Source: Isoetes taiwanensis (lineage: Eukaryota > Streptophyta > Lycopodiopsida > Isoetales > Isoetaceae). From it: DNA of 64,000 nt. The translations under genes were made by a program, and so were the position numbers. The stretch is taken from contig JAJEKV010000023.1 in NCBI GenBank assembly GCA_021234155.1, positions 3,334,801-3,398,800 on the forward strand, in the 5' to 3' direction. Under the pieces are notes generated by a model. It had not been told where the DNA came from, ran no database searches, and saw only the letters and a list, made by a program, of their open reading frames with translations. Shown piece after piece: positions 34,065 through 44,822 of the stretch (positions are counted from its first letter, which is position 1; each line of letters opens with the position of its first letter).

Positions 34065-34427
34065 CATGAGATTCATTGCTATGATATTAGCTTATAGTAA
34101 ACATGAGAACCTTCAAGCGGGACATCATCTATTCCGAGTTACGCCAGAGAGTTTCCATCCGTAAAATGTGGTCCGGCCTTTTAAAAAGAGGCAGCCTCGA
34201 TCATGTTCTCTAAAGTGTAATCTGGCTTCATATTGGGCGTCATGGCCCCCTTCAATAAACCTTATGATGTTATTGTTGTTTTTGCCCATTTTATAACGGT
34301 TTGTTTTATGATATTTCGGGCGGACTCTTGGTATGCAATGGAAATGATTTGTTTGTCTTGATGTTATTGTGCGTTTTAGTAATTAATGTTTAGACCCATA
34401 AAGTTTACCTATGCTTTAGTTAGGGCC
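34065..34427. other. no supported feature
   Basis: Continuation of the DUF829-like locus without recognisable exons. Confidence 0.35.
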
Positions 34428-34765
34428 CGAAGGGCCCAAATTTTTTTTTAATATAACAATCAACACACAACTACCATTAACATTATTAACATAAACCATT
34501 GCATTTCACACATTTAAATTAAAATCCCCCTTAAACCCCCTTTGGTTTGGGTGCATATTCACACGGGGGGTTACGTAGAGCAGCGAGAGCCCCAAAAATA
34601 TATTTACAATACATGTACAAAATTAACACTATTAAGTACATTCTCTCAAACCTTATAGTATTTTGTAAACTTTAATATACAGTATACTTAAACTTATACA
34701 TGCATACCCCACAAACGAGGATTGCTATGTACGGTCCAGATCTTGGAATAAAGGGCTGAAAGCTC
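34428..34765 (-). repeat. dispersed repeat family R2, copy 2 (retroposon 3' end with GGGCCC stem-loop)
   Basis: Relative of 19135-19445 in the same orientation. The low-coordinate edge carries GGGCCC-GAA-GGGCCC (34424-34438), a perfect stem-loop like those at the 3' ends of the LINEs here, followed on the minus-strand outer side by non-homologous DNA. No coding region is seen. Confidence 0.7.
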
Positions 34766-35025
34766 ATAGGCTTCCTTGAATGCTACATCAGGAGCTATTC
34801 CTTCCACCCGACTCTATTCTTTCCGGCTCTGTGCACGCCCTAACAGCTTAGTTCTCCAAAAAACTTTGGCAAAACAAAAAAACAAAAATAAGGTTACCTG
34901 ACAAGCAGGCAAGGCTTCGGCCATGAGAGTCTTGGCAATCATTTTTCTCTTAACTTAGAAGTCCTTCCTGCATACAAAATATAAGGGATAAATATCAGAG
35001 GTAATAGAGCTCAAACGATTCTTAC

Positions 35026-35335
35026 CTGACATTGCCAATTCTGTTAGGCGCAATAACTCCAGTTTTTGCAAGCCTGGTTATGTTTGCTCGAAACAAGCCA
35101 AGGCCAAGCATAGCAAGATTTTCACTGGTTCCAGCTGATAAAAACCCCCTGGCAGAGCAAATCAAATTAAAACATAGACTGGGCATAAATCCACTTCTAA
35201 AATCTACAAATATATCTAATCCTTGCTTCTTTCGTAGTGAAATACACTGCGACCTTTGTATCAGAGCAAAAAGGCCTGCTCGAAAACCTCCGGCTTCCTG
35301 CTGTTTTGCATCGAGCTGAACAATAACTCCTTGTA
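35026..35335 (-). CDS. unidentified exon-like reading frame
   Basis: An open minus-strand reading ends at a good donor (CAG/GTAAG, low edge 35026) and reads GVIVQLDAKQQEAGGFRAGL, LFALIQRSQCISLRK, FVDFRSGFMPSLCFN and GLFRANITRLAKTGVIAPN. Amino-acid composition looks protein-like, and it is followed by a possible intron. I cannot assign a family. The open frame runs upstream into a low-complexity GCCATAGCTGGGC-type region (35380-35560) that is probably not coding. Confidence 0.3.
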
Positions 35336-36541
35336 CCTGTTCAAGAAGCAGCTTGGGCGCCACACTTCTGATATGAAATATGGCGGTCGATGTGGTCGAT
35401 GAAGCAAGCCGCCATTTGCCATAGCTGGAGCATTCGAGCCTTAGCCGAGCCATTTGCCATTTTGAGCTGCCATTAAGCCATAGCTGGGTCGCATGTTTGA
35501 GCTGTTTGAGCCGCCATTCGCCATAGCTGGGCGCAATCGAGCAGAATAGCTGGGCGCATTCGAACAGAATAGGCGGTGGAGGCGGGCAAGGGAATCCTGA
35601 CAACCAATAGAATGCTAGGACCTGGATCAACATCCAGGCCGTCCATTTTGGCATTAATCTCGGCCGTTGAATACATGGGTCTCTATATATAAGTGATATT
35701 TATTATATAATGTTCAAAATTTAAAATGTCCAATAAACTTTATGAAAGTATTTGTTCGTCAACGACATCAACTAACGCCCAGATTCCACTACGCCGTCCG
35801 TTGCTACATATGGATGAATCGGGGGGGCCACAAGTATCCAATTAACACCATTGTTGGGATTCAATCGTAGTCTAAAGCCTGAGTGGAAGTTCCCGACGTG
35901 GAGTGAGATATCACAAAAATTACAGGAGGCGGATCTTGCCAAGGTGATGTTGGCAAATTTTGGGTGACATGGCACCTAGGCTCCAACTGTTGAGTTAAAG
36001 TTCATCTAATGATTGGTTATGTAATGATTGTTTATGACAGAAAGATTTCAAAGCATTAGCATGGAACTGAGTTTTGATCATAGGGGAATGAAATATGAAC
36101 ATGAAGTTGGACTAATGAAGTTGGACTGACACAGTTGAGCCAGATATGTGGTACCAGCATAAATTGCCCTATGCAATATGAGCTAAGAAGATTGCATTTA
36201 AATTATAAGGCAGTTACATCTCAAGGTCAATGGTTGGTTGTATAGGAATGAGAATGAGAGCTGTACATAATGGTTGCAGTTACATCTAAGGTCGAAGGTC
36301 ATTTATATAGGGAACTGGATATACATTTGAAAGGTAAACCATTGATGATTTATATTTTAAGAAAGTTGACCTAAGATAATTTCGGTCCAATAGACGAAAA
36401 GCCCCCATGCCTGGGGTCGAATGATCGCGGTTACTGCTGAAAATTATGAGAGCTCGGTGGTTGCCACAACCACCGGCCCAACAATGTAAATACAATGAGA
36501 ATCGTTAGAATGTTATCTTCGGGATGTTGGAGCCCGCATTG
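35336..36541. other. no supported gene; short piece shared with the palindromic region
   Basis: 35360-35560 repeats GCCATAGCTGGG/TTTGAGC-type words. Near 35943-35990, GTGATGTTGGCAAATTTT followed by GGGTGACATGGC recurs at 40220-40250, linking this flank to the composite repeat downstream. Confidence 0.5.
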
Positions 36542-36595
36542 GTATTTTGTTTTACCGTTGTTTTCAGCCCGTGGACCAAATGTTGGGGTTGTAGT
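36542..36595 (+). repeat. direct repeat bounding the composite palindrome, left
   Basis: GTATTTTGTTTTACCGTTG, TTTTCAGCCCGTGGACC and AAATGTTGGGGTTGTAGTG. The same sequence, with a few differences, recurs at 43176-43228 in the same orientation, about 6.6 kb away. Confidence 0.8.
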
Positions 36596-36889
36596 GCCTT
36601 TGGGTTTGCAAAACCGAGGCTTCACTGATGAGCTCCAGTCAAACCAATGCAAGCAAAAAGACCCCACGAATCACTTGTACAGAAAGCCGTGACTTTTATT
36701 CAAAAAGTAAAGACTTGCTTCAAGTTAACATGGAATATGATGATGTGGCACTCCAATTAGGTGACATGTCATGCCAAGTAAGGAAGGCCGACCAACAATG
36801 AAGTACAACCCTGGTTTTTCATGGGATGGTGTGGTAATGTTTGGCGACATGGCCAGCAGCCCGGGGTCACCTCAGCAGCCTGGGGAAAG

Positions 36890-37640
36890 CTCCAACATGC
36901 CAAGGTGGCTCAAACATGCCACCTAGGCTCCAACATGCCAAGGTGGCCCCAACATGCCACCTAGGCTTTAACATGCCAAGGCGGCTCAAACATGCCACCT
37001 AAGCTCCAACATGCCAAGGTGGCCCCGACATGCCACCTAGGCTCCAACATGCCAAGGTGGCTCAAACATGCCACCTAGGCTCCAACATGCCAAGGTGGCC
37101 CCAACATGCCACCTAGGCTCCAACATGCCAAGGTGGCTCAAACATGCCACCTAAGCTCCAACATGCCAAGGTGGCCCCAACATGCCACCTAGGCTCCAAC
37201 ATGCCAAGGTGGCTCAAACATTCCACCTAGGCTCCAACATGCCACCTAGGCTCCAACATGCCAAGGTGGCTCAAACATTCCACCTAGGCTCCAACATGCC
37301 AAGGTGGCCCCAACATGCCACCTAGGCTCCAACATGCCAAGGTGGTTCGAACATGCCACCTAGGCTCCAACATGCCAAGGTGGCTCAAACATGCCACCTA
37401 GGCTCCAACATGCCAAGGTGGCTCCAACATGCCACCTAGGCTCCAACATGACAAGGTGGCTCAAACATGCCACCTAGGCTCCAACATTCTCAAACATGCC
37501 AAGGTGGCTCAAACATGCCACCTAGGCTCAAACATGCCAAGGTGGCTCAAACATGCCACGTGGGTTCCAACATGCCACCTAGGCTCCAACATGCCAAGGT
37601 GGCTCAGTCATGCCACCTAGGCTCAACCATGCCACCTAGG
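36890..37640 (+). repeat. 19-bp tandem array A1 (forward)
   Basis: Alternating 19-base monomers of two types, CCAACATGCCAAGGTGGCT and CAAACATGCCACCTAGGCT, form 38-bp dimers with occasional single-type runs. About 40 monomers. Since 3 x 19 = 57, all frames give repetitive peptides of no meaning. Confidence 0.95.
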
Positions 37641-37704
37641 CACTCCAAGTGGAACTTTTGGTAGAGGAGTTTGGCAAGGGATACAATAGAGGGATCTTGA
37701 AGAA

Positions 37705-37928
37705 CTAGGTGGCATGTTGGAGCCCACGGGGCATGTTTGAGCCACCTTTGGCATGTTGGAGGTCACGTGGCATGTTTGAGCCACTTTGGCATGTTTGAGC
37801 CACCTTGGCATTTTGGAGCCCACGCGGCATGTTTGATCCACCTTGGCATGTTGGAGCCTAGGTGGCATGTTGGAGCCCATGGCATGTTTGAACCACCTTG
37901 GCATGTTTGAGCTACCTTGGCATGTTGA
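37705..37928 (-). repeat. 19-bp tandem array A2 (reverse)
   Basis: Same monomers in the opposite orientation (GCATGTTGGAGCC..., GCATGTTTGAGCCACCTTG). The orientation switch at 37641-37704 contains AGAGGGATCTTGAAGAACT, which is also the outer end of the folded-back unit's arm. Confidence 0.9.
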
Positions 37929-38286
37929 AAAACTCGAGATAACATCATTTGAGTGTGCAGATCTTGTTTTGTCTCAAGGAAGTGCACTGACCAAATTTTC
38001 TTCCAAGTTTGAACCCGATTTACTCATACATCCCAGATCCAAATTGAGTCACCACAACGTTTCTCTTGTTGTTCCTCCAAAAATCATTTGAAAAAGATAA
38101 GCACAACTCGAGATATTCAGATCTAAGTGCAACTACCTCATTTTGCTTTAGGGATCCTAATGTAGTTGATATCTTTTTGCAAAATTTCGCATAAAGATTG
38201 GTTGCCTTAAGCAACCTGGAGGTTCTAACACACCATATCTATAGCACAGCATGTGACCTAAGTGCAAAAGACCAAAATTCGACCTC

Positions 38287-38340
38287 CAAAATGTAAACCC
38301 TTCAACAACCTAGCAACTCATAGGGTTTACGTTTCGGAGG
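38287..38340. repeat. hairpin with TAAACCC/GGGTTTA arms, copy 1
   Basis: CCTCCAAAATGTAAACCC, a 20-base spacer, then GGGTTTACGTTTCGGAGG. One of four copies in the composite region. Confidence 0.8.
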
Positions 38341-38608
38341 CTGAAACGTGGTTCTTTTCATGGATAACTCGGTGCACCATCTCTAAACATGAATGCAGAG
38401 TCATGCCAACTGAAGAAATGGGGTTCGGATCTATCGGTCATCCAGAATATCCCAAACAATGTCTTCCTACTGCAAAAGTGGCTCTTGATTTCTAATTGCC
38501 ATAGCGGGAGAAGAATAGATCCAAACCCCATTTCTTCAGTTCATATTGCTTCGCGTCTTCGACTGCAACCTCTCGACCATGTCCCAAGTGCAAACCACCA
38601 GAGCTCGA

Positions 38609-38668
38609 CCTCCATAACGTAAACCCTTCAATAACCTAGCATCACACAGGGTTTACGTTTCGGAGGCC
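38609..38668. repeat. hairpin with TAAACCC/GGGTTTA arms, copy 2
   Basis: ACCTCCATAACGTAAACCC and GGGTTTACGTTTCGGAGGCC around a 22-base loop (TTCAATAACCTAGCATCACA core). It marks the inner edge of an arm. Confidence 0.8.
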
Positions 38669-39290
38669 ATATCCTAGTCAGATTCGACCAGGATCTTGCA
38701 CAATGTCATCGCGTAGAGGGAGGGTGTTGACGCCAGAAGACAGACCCTTAAAACCTTCTGAAAGCAGCTCGACCTAAAAGTCAATTGGCCTAGGAGGTGG
38801 CTGCGGAATACTGCCATGTAGAGGGTTCGTGTTTCTTTCGTTGCAAAAAATGACCGTGTAACTTGGTCCCGAGGGTAATTTCGCCATTCCGGACGACATG
38901 GCAAAGTCGAATCTCCATTCCGGAGCCTTTGTACTGCCCGAACGACAAAACACTTGGGTTTCTACACGTCAAACCGCAGACGCCAAGGGTTTGATAAGTT
39001 CTTCCCGACCGATCTTGGGTTTTTGAACTCGCCGGCAAAGTTGCTTGAACAAATGGATTCAACGGTTGGATAGCGAAACCGAGATCCGGGAGGGGGGGCA
39101 TTGGCATTTTCCCTCCCGAGGAGCTACCGGGTACAAGAAAAGCCGCCTCGACAACCTTTATGATGTCCGCCTCTGGTCCGCCTCCCCCTCGGGTGAGGAA
39201 GCCGCCGCAAAGTCCCTCGGCCCGGGTTCGACTTGGGGAAGGATGTCAGTGCTTTAAGTTCTTCAAGATCCCTCTATTTAACCTTAACTA

Positions 39291-39877
39291 TGTTTGAGCC
39301 TAGGTGGCATGTTTGAGCCACCTTGGCATGTTTGAGCCTAGGTGGCATGTTGGAGCCCACATGGCATGTTTGAGCCACTTTGGCATGTTGGAGCCTAGGT
39401 GGCATGTTTGAGCCCATGTGGCTTGTTTGAGCCACCTTGGCATGTTGGAGCCTAGGTGGCATGTTTGAGCACCTTGGCATGTTTGAGCCTAGGTGGCATG
39501 TTAAAGCCCACGTGGCATATTTGAGCCCACGTGGCATGTTTGAGCTACCTTGGTATGTTTGAGCCTAGGTGGCATGTTGGAGACTAGGTGGCATGTTTGA
39601 GCCAATCTTGGCATATTGGAGCCAAGGTGGCATGTTGGAGCCCACGTGGCATGTTTGAGCCATGTTGGCATGTTGGAGCCTAGGTGGCATGTTGGAGCCC
39701 ACGTGGCATGTTTGAGCTTAGGTGGCATGTTGGAGCCCACGTGGCATGTTTGAGCCACATTGGCATGTTGGGGCCTAGGTGGCATGTTGGAGCCCACGTG
39801 GCATGTTTGAGCTTAGGTGGCATGTTGGAGCCTAGGTGGCATGTTTGAGCAAACCTTGGCATGTTGGAGCCAAGGTC
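39291..39877 (-). repeat. 19-bp tandem array A3 (reverse)
   Basis: About 31 monomers in reverse orientation, including a CCCACGTGG variant at the variable six bases. It meets array A4 head to head at 39877. Confidence 0.95.
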
Positions 39878-40124
39878 GCTCCAACATGCCAACGGGGCTC
39901 AAACATGCCACCTAGGCTCCAACATGATAAGGTGGCTCAAACATGCCATGTGGACTGCAACATGCCATGTGGACGCCAACATGCCAAGGTGGCTCAAACA
40001 TGCCACCTAGGCTCAAACATGCCAAGGTGGCTCCAACATGCCACACTGGCTCCAACATGCCACCTAGGCTCCAACATGCCAAGGTGGCTCAAGCATGCCA
40101 CCTAGGCTCAAGCATGCCATCTAG
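39878..40124 (+). repeat. 19-bp tandem array A4 (forward)
   Basis: About 13 forward monomers directly after the reverse array. The junction GGAGCCAAGGTCGCTCC is a palindrome-like centre. Confidence 0.95.
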
Positions 40125-41109
40125 GCACTCCAAATGGTGACATGGCATGCCAACTAAGCAAGGCCAAGTTTTGACTAGGCCGAAAATGAAAAGATGTCCA
40201 TCTTTGGTCTTTTCATTGGGTGATGTTGGCAAATTTTGGGTGACATGGCTAGATGGTGGTGACATGGACATGATGACTAGGATTTTATGCAAGAAATATG
40301 ATAACCTTTGGAATTTTTGGTAGAGAAGTTTGGCAATGGATAGAATAGAGGGATCTTGCGCTGACACCCTTCCCCAAATCGAACTAGGCCAGAACTTTGC
40401 GCGGCTTCCTCACCAGAGGGAAGAGGCCAGACCCCAGGGGACGAAGCTCAGAAAGGTTGCCGAGGCAGCCTTTCCTGCCAGCGCTCCTTCGGGCGGGCAA
40501 ATGCCAATGCCCCCCTTCCCGGAGCTCGATTTCTCCGATCCGCTGAATCCACCGTTCAAGTAACCCTGCTTTGGCGTGTTCAAAAAAATCAAGATCCGTC
40601 CGGAAACTTATCAAACCGCGGAAGCGTCCCGCTTTCGACCATGTAGAAACCCAAGTGTTTTGTCGTTCGAGCAGTACAAAGGCTCCGGAATGGAGATTCG
40701 ACTTCGCCATATCGTCCGGAATGGTGACATTACCCTAGGGACCAAGTTATACGGTCATTTTTGGCAACGAAAGAAACATGAACCCTCTACATGACAATAT
40801 TCTGCAGCCATCCCTTACGCCAATTGACTAGGAACGTATTGGAGATGAGCTACTTTGGCACTTCTTGGAGAAAGAGTAGTCTTCTGCTCACGAAACTTGG
40901 TCCCGAGGGTAATCTTGACGTTTTGAGTCCATTGGCAGAGTCAGTTTACAATTTTGGAGTCACGAGAGTTGTCATCCGTGGCCAAGGGCCTTTGGGAGAG
41001 GATCTTTGGGGTGAACTATGCGGAAGGTTTTAAGGGTCCATCTTAAAAGTCAACACCCTCCCTCACGTGATGAATTGTGCAAGATCACAGTCGAATCGAT
41101 TAGGATATG

Positions 41110-41170
41110 GCCTCCAAAACGTAAACCCCGTGTGTTGCTAGGCTATTGAAGGGTTTACGTTTTGGAGGCC
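41110..41170. repeat. hairpin with TAAACCC/GGGTTTA arms, copy 3
   Basis: Perfect 20-bp arms: GGCCTCCAAAACGTAAACCC and GGGTTTACGTTTTGGAGGCC, with a loop of about 22 bases. Confidence 0.9.
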
Positions 41171-41423
41171 GAGTTTTTGTCGGTTGCACTTGGGACATTG
41201 CCAAGAAGCCGCAATTGAAAACACGGCAATAGGAATTGGCCGGAATGGGGTTTGGATTTATCCTCCTCCCATAATGACGAGATAGAAGCCAAGAGCCTTT
41301 TTGCGAAATTGTTTGGGATCATTCGGATGGCCAATAGATCCAAACCCCATTCCTTCAATTCCTATTGCTTCATGTTTTTAACTGCAGCTTCTTGACCATG
41401 TCCCAAGTGCAACCGACTAAATC

Positions 41424-41488
41424 GCGACCTCCATAACGTAAACCCTTCAATAACCTAGCAAACCACAGGGTTTACGTTTCGGAGGCCA
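41424..41488. repeat. hairpin with TAAACCC/GGGTTTA arms, copy 4
   Basis: Same arms as copy 2, at the inner edge of the right arm of U2. Confidence 0.8.
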
Positions 41489-42272
41489 TATCCTAGTCAG
41501 ATTCGACCGGGGATCTTGCATAATGTGATCACGTGAGGGAGGGTGTTGATGCCGAAGATGGACCCTTAAACCTTCCGTAGCGGTTCAGCCCCAAAGGTCC
41601 TCTCTCGAAGGCCCTTGGCCACGGATGGGCAACTCTCCCACTCCGGAACTATAAACTGACTCTGTTAATGGACTCAAAACATCGACATTACCCTCGTGAC
41701 CAAGTTTTGTGGGTGGAAGACCACCCTTTCTCCAAGAAGCGCCAAGGTAGCTCATGTCCAATACGTTCGTAGTCAATTGGCCTAAAAGGTGGCTGCGGAA
41801 TACTGCCATGTAGAGGTTCGTGTTTCTTTTGTTGCCAAAATGACCGTGATAACTTGGTTCCTAGGGTAAATTTGTTATTTTCGGATGACATGGCGAAGTC
41901 AAATCTCCATTCGAGTTTTTTGTACCGCCGAACGACAAAACACTTGGGTTTCTACACCACCGACCGTAGGATGCTTCAAGGGTTTGATAAGTTCTTTCGC
42001 ATGCATCTTGGATTTTTTGAATTTACTTGAAGCAAAGTTACTTGAATCGGTGGATTCAACAAATGGATAGGGAAACCGAGCCCGTGGGGGGAGAGGGGGC
42101 ATTGGCATTTGCCCTCCCGGATCGCTGGCGTGAAAGGCTACCTCCGCAACCTTTTGAGGTTCGCCTCCCTGGGTCCGGGCTCTCCCCTCCGGTGAGGAAG
42201 CCGCAAAGTCCCCGGCCCTGTTTTGGATTTGGGGAAAGGTGTCAGCGTTTAAGTTGTTCAAACCGCTTGGAA

Positions 42273-42815
42273 TGCCTAGGTGGCATGCCTGAGCCACCTT
42301 GGCATGTTGGAGCCTAGGTGGCATGTTGGAGCCCACTTGGCATGTTTCACCCACCTTGGCATGTTTGAGCCTAAGTGGCATATTTGTCACGTTGGAGCCT
42401 AAGTGGCATGTTGGAGTCTAGGTGGCATGTTGGAGCCCACGTGGCATATGTTGGAGCCTAGGTGGCATCTTTGAGCCACCTTGCCATGTTTGTGCCTAGG
42501 TGGCATGTTGGAGCCACCTTGGCATGTTGGAGCCTAGGTGGCATGTTTGAGCCACCTTGACAAGTTGGATCCCGCATGGCATGTTTGATCCACCTTGGCA
42601 TGTTTGAGCCACCTTGGCATGTCGGGCCGAGGTGTCATGTTTGAGCCACCTTGGCATGTTTGAGCCACCTTGGCATGTTGGAGCCTATGTGGCATGTTTG
42701 AGCCACCTTGGCATGTTGAAGCCTAGTTTCCATGTTTGAGCCACCTTGGCATGTTGAAGCCTTGTTGCCATGTTGGAGCCACCTTGGCATGTTGGAGCCT
42801 AGGTAGCATGTTTGA
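42273..42815 (-). repeat. 19-bp tandem array A5 (reverse)
   Basis: About 28 reverse monomers, more diverged than A1. With A1 at the other end, the composite has inverted terminal arrays, the design of foldback transposons. Confidence 0.95.
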
Positions 42816-42899
42816 AATCAAATGATAGTGAAGTGTGTCAAGCATATATAACTCTTGTATGTCTGCCATTTTGTGGCAATAATGGCATGTGGACAACTT

Positions 42900-43175
42900 G
42901 GTCATACATGGATTTTTTAGAAAACCGTAAAAACCACATCTCAAAAAATCACTACCTTAAAAAACAACACCTTTAAAAAAAACATCCCTTCAAAAAACCA
43001 TACTGCTTGAGAAAACAACACATCCTTAAAAAAGAGACTACACCTCCTTAAGAAACCACCCATTCTTAAAAAAAAAAACTACATATTCTTAAGAAAAACT
43101 ACAGTATATCCTTGGAAAACCACACCCCCATATAACTACGTGTAGGTTTTTTTCAAATCTTCAAAAAAACAACTC
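42900..43175 (+). repeat. A-rich low-complexity tract with AAAACCACA-type words
   Basis: Repeated (T)TAAAAAAC.ACA-CC-TT words, for example CCTTAAAAAACAACACC and CTTAAGAAAACTACA. It resembles the reverse complement of the AT-rich minisatellite at 31795-32095. Confidence 0.6.
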
Positions 43176-43228
43176 GTATTTTGTTTTTACTGTTGTTTTC
43201 AGCCGTGGACCAAATGTTGGGGTTAGTG
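43176..43228 (+). repeat. direct repeat bounding the composite palindrome, right
   Basis: Matches 36542-36595 over about 50 bases (GTATTTTGTTTTTACTGTTG, CCGTGGACCAAATGTTGGGG). Confidence 0.8.
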
Positions 43229-43799
43229 TGTTATGTCATTTCGTGTTGAGAGGCAAGCAGCCATGGCAGATTGTGCTGGAAAATGAGCGGATTTCCTTTT
43301 ATTGATTCGGGTACAATGCTCGAGCCACTCGTGCCACAACAAAGTAAAATATCAACAAAAAAGAGCAGCTTGATCTTGTCTTTACAACTAGGGTGCTTGA
43401 TATGTAATATCCAAATGCCATATGGAGGGGCATAGACCATGCTCTAATATTTCAATTGAATTAAGATTGCTACGATGCCCATGTAGTATATACATTGACC
43501 TATACGATAAAAATAATTCTTTCTTTCTTTATTCAACTAGCTCATATTTATGTAGTAATCAAGTGCACAAACCCCTCACCAAGAATAAGGACTTAAATTT
43601 AGCTTAATCCAACACAAAACTGATCTATAACATTAAGGACTCATTTGAAATTTCACTAGCTAAATCATTGCATGTTCATATGTCGTTCAAGTTCATATGC
43701 ATGTGGCGATGAATGCATGCATGATCATGCAGTCGCACAACGTTCGGATGCCTCACGAGCTTCATGACAATAATTTTTCTCTTTATTTGGACCTGGATT
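43229..43799. other. no supported gene
   Basis: AT-rich sequence between the composite palindrome and the LINE copy. Confidence 0.4.
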
Positions 43800-44822
43800 G
43801 ATCGATGGCAAATGGGAAAAATAGGAAGAAATATTCTGGCAGTGGCACAAACAAGAATTCAGAATGAGAACAAGTACCCTGCTGACTACCATGATCTATG
43901 AGATGGGAAAAAAACCAATGGAAGTCGAGTATGAGAAAAAATAGTCGATTCTTGCTAAGGGACAATAATTGCATGAACCCTAAAAAACATCCCACGATAT
44001 AGTAATTGGGGAATCGGCAAAGCGGCAAAGACATCACCACAAAAAAAATCGGATGGTTTAGGGATGTGGCACAATCCAACTAGAAACTTGGGATTAAATC
44101 TAAGTGACATATTGAAGGAAGAGATGGAATGAAGAATGGGTAGTGAAAGTAATGTACACATGGTTCGATAGACATAGCGGCCCGAAAACACTATGGTTAC
44201 TGGAAGTGTTTAACTTGGAACGACAGATAGGCCAAAAAATACACAGAGATAACCTAATAGGGAAGGATAGAAGGGACACCATAGCAAAATTTAGAATGGG
44301 AAATTGTGATCTAAGGATTTAAACAAGCAGGTGGAGGGAAGTAGACAGAAGATCGCATCGCGGCCAAATCATGACAATCGGGAAGTCAAGATGAGAACCA
44401 CATGATCAATCAATGCACGCATTATCGTGTGGACATAAGAACCAGATTCTTTATGATAAGATGGGGACACCCAATACCTGTTCTCATGGCATCGGGCACA
44501 ATATCAGACCTAGTAGATGCAATTGGAGAAATGATAAACATACATTGAGAGGTGCACCAATACAAAGGGCTTATAATACGACCCGCTACTAAAAGTGGGA
44601 CGTTAGAATCCACAAATATGTACAGCCCAAAGCGTTATAATGAAGTACTCTTGCATAAGCAGGATGCGGATGCAAGCAACATATAGGACTAAGATAAGCC
44701 CCCCAAAGGGATACACTACCTCAGCGTCGTATGCTTGTAACGACCCAAACAGGGAAGCTCGCCAATGCTATACAAGTCCAGTGGCCTCATGGCACTACGG
44801 ACGATAATTCTATTCTATTCTT
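43800..44822 (+). mobile_element. LINE family A, second copy (3' part), forward strand
   Basis: Colinear with the minus strand of 8711-9720. GGGAAAAATAGGAAGAAAT...TGGCACAAACAAGAATTCAG corresponds to the region encoding WEKQEGILRQWHRQEFR in the other copy. The 3' UTR ends with GTCCAGTGGCCTCATGGCA followed by CTACGGAC, a strong stem-loop, then repeated ATTCT. Stops and indels are frequent throughout. Its 5' truncation point differs from that of the first copy, so the two are independent insertions. Confidence 0.8.

Larger units (their letters stand above)
37929..39290 (+). repeat. incomplete copy (U1) of the folded-back unit
   Basis: Contains a central segment (38340-38608) and one full arm (38669-39290) homologous to the unit at 40330-42270, plus two telomere-word hairpins (38287-38340, 38609-38668). 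About 190 bases of the arm are missing near 38765. The minus-strand reading NPSVLSFGQYKGSGMEIR, followed by VVRNGEITLGTKLHGHF, is shared with the other arms. Confidence 0.8.
40330..42270. repeat. folded-back unit U2 with about 0.8-kb inverted arms
   Basis: The left arm (about 40337-41110) is the reverse complement of the right arm (about 41489-42262). A 255-base centre (41171-41424) lies between two hairpins. Shared readings in both arms and in U1 include NPSVLSFEQYKGSGMEIR, RNGDITLGTKLYGHF, QRKKHEPST, PLAESVYNFGV and RGQGPLGEDLWGE, and the proline-rich GGQMPMPPFPEL. The repeated preservation of these words, despite indels, suggests an ancestral coding sequence of unknown identity. The outer ends (AGAGGGATCTTG) abut 19-bp arrays. 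Confidence 0.85.

Noticed and set aside
35340-35654. Upstream part of a 210-codon minus-strand frame
   Set aside because: The upstream half is made of repeated GCCATAGCTGGGC and TTTGAGC words and lacks protein-like features. Only the downstream half was kept as an unidentified exon.
36890-37640. CRISPR-like alternation of short repeats
   Set aside because: Both alternating units are themselves repeated with no unique spacers, the genome is a plant's, and the same monomers occur in both orientations.
36890-42815. Repetitive open frames across the 19-bp arrays (MPPRLQHAKVAQTCH-type peptides)
   Set aside because: The period of 57 bases in frame with 19-bp monomers produces periodic peptides on both strands. 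No domain and no start context.
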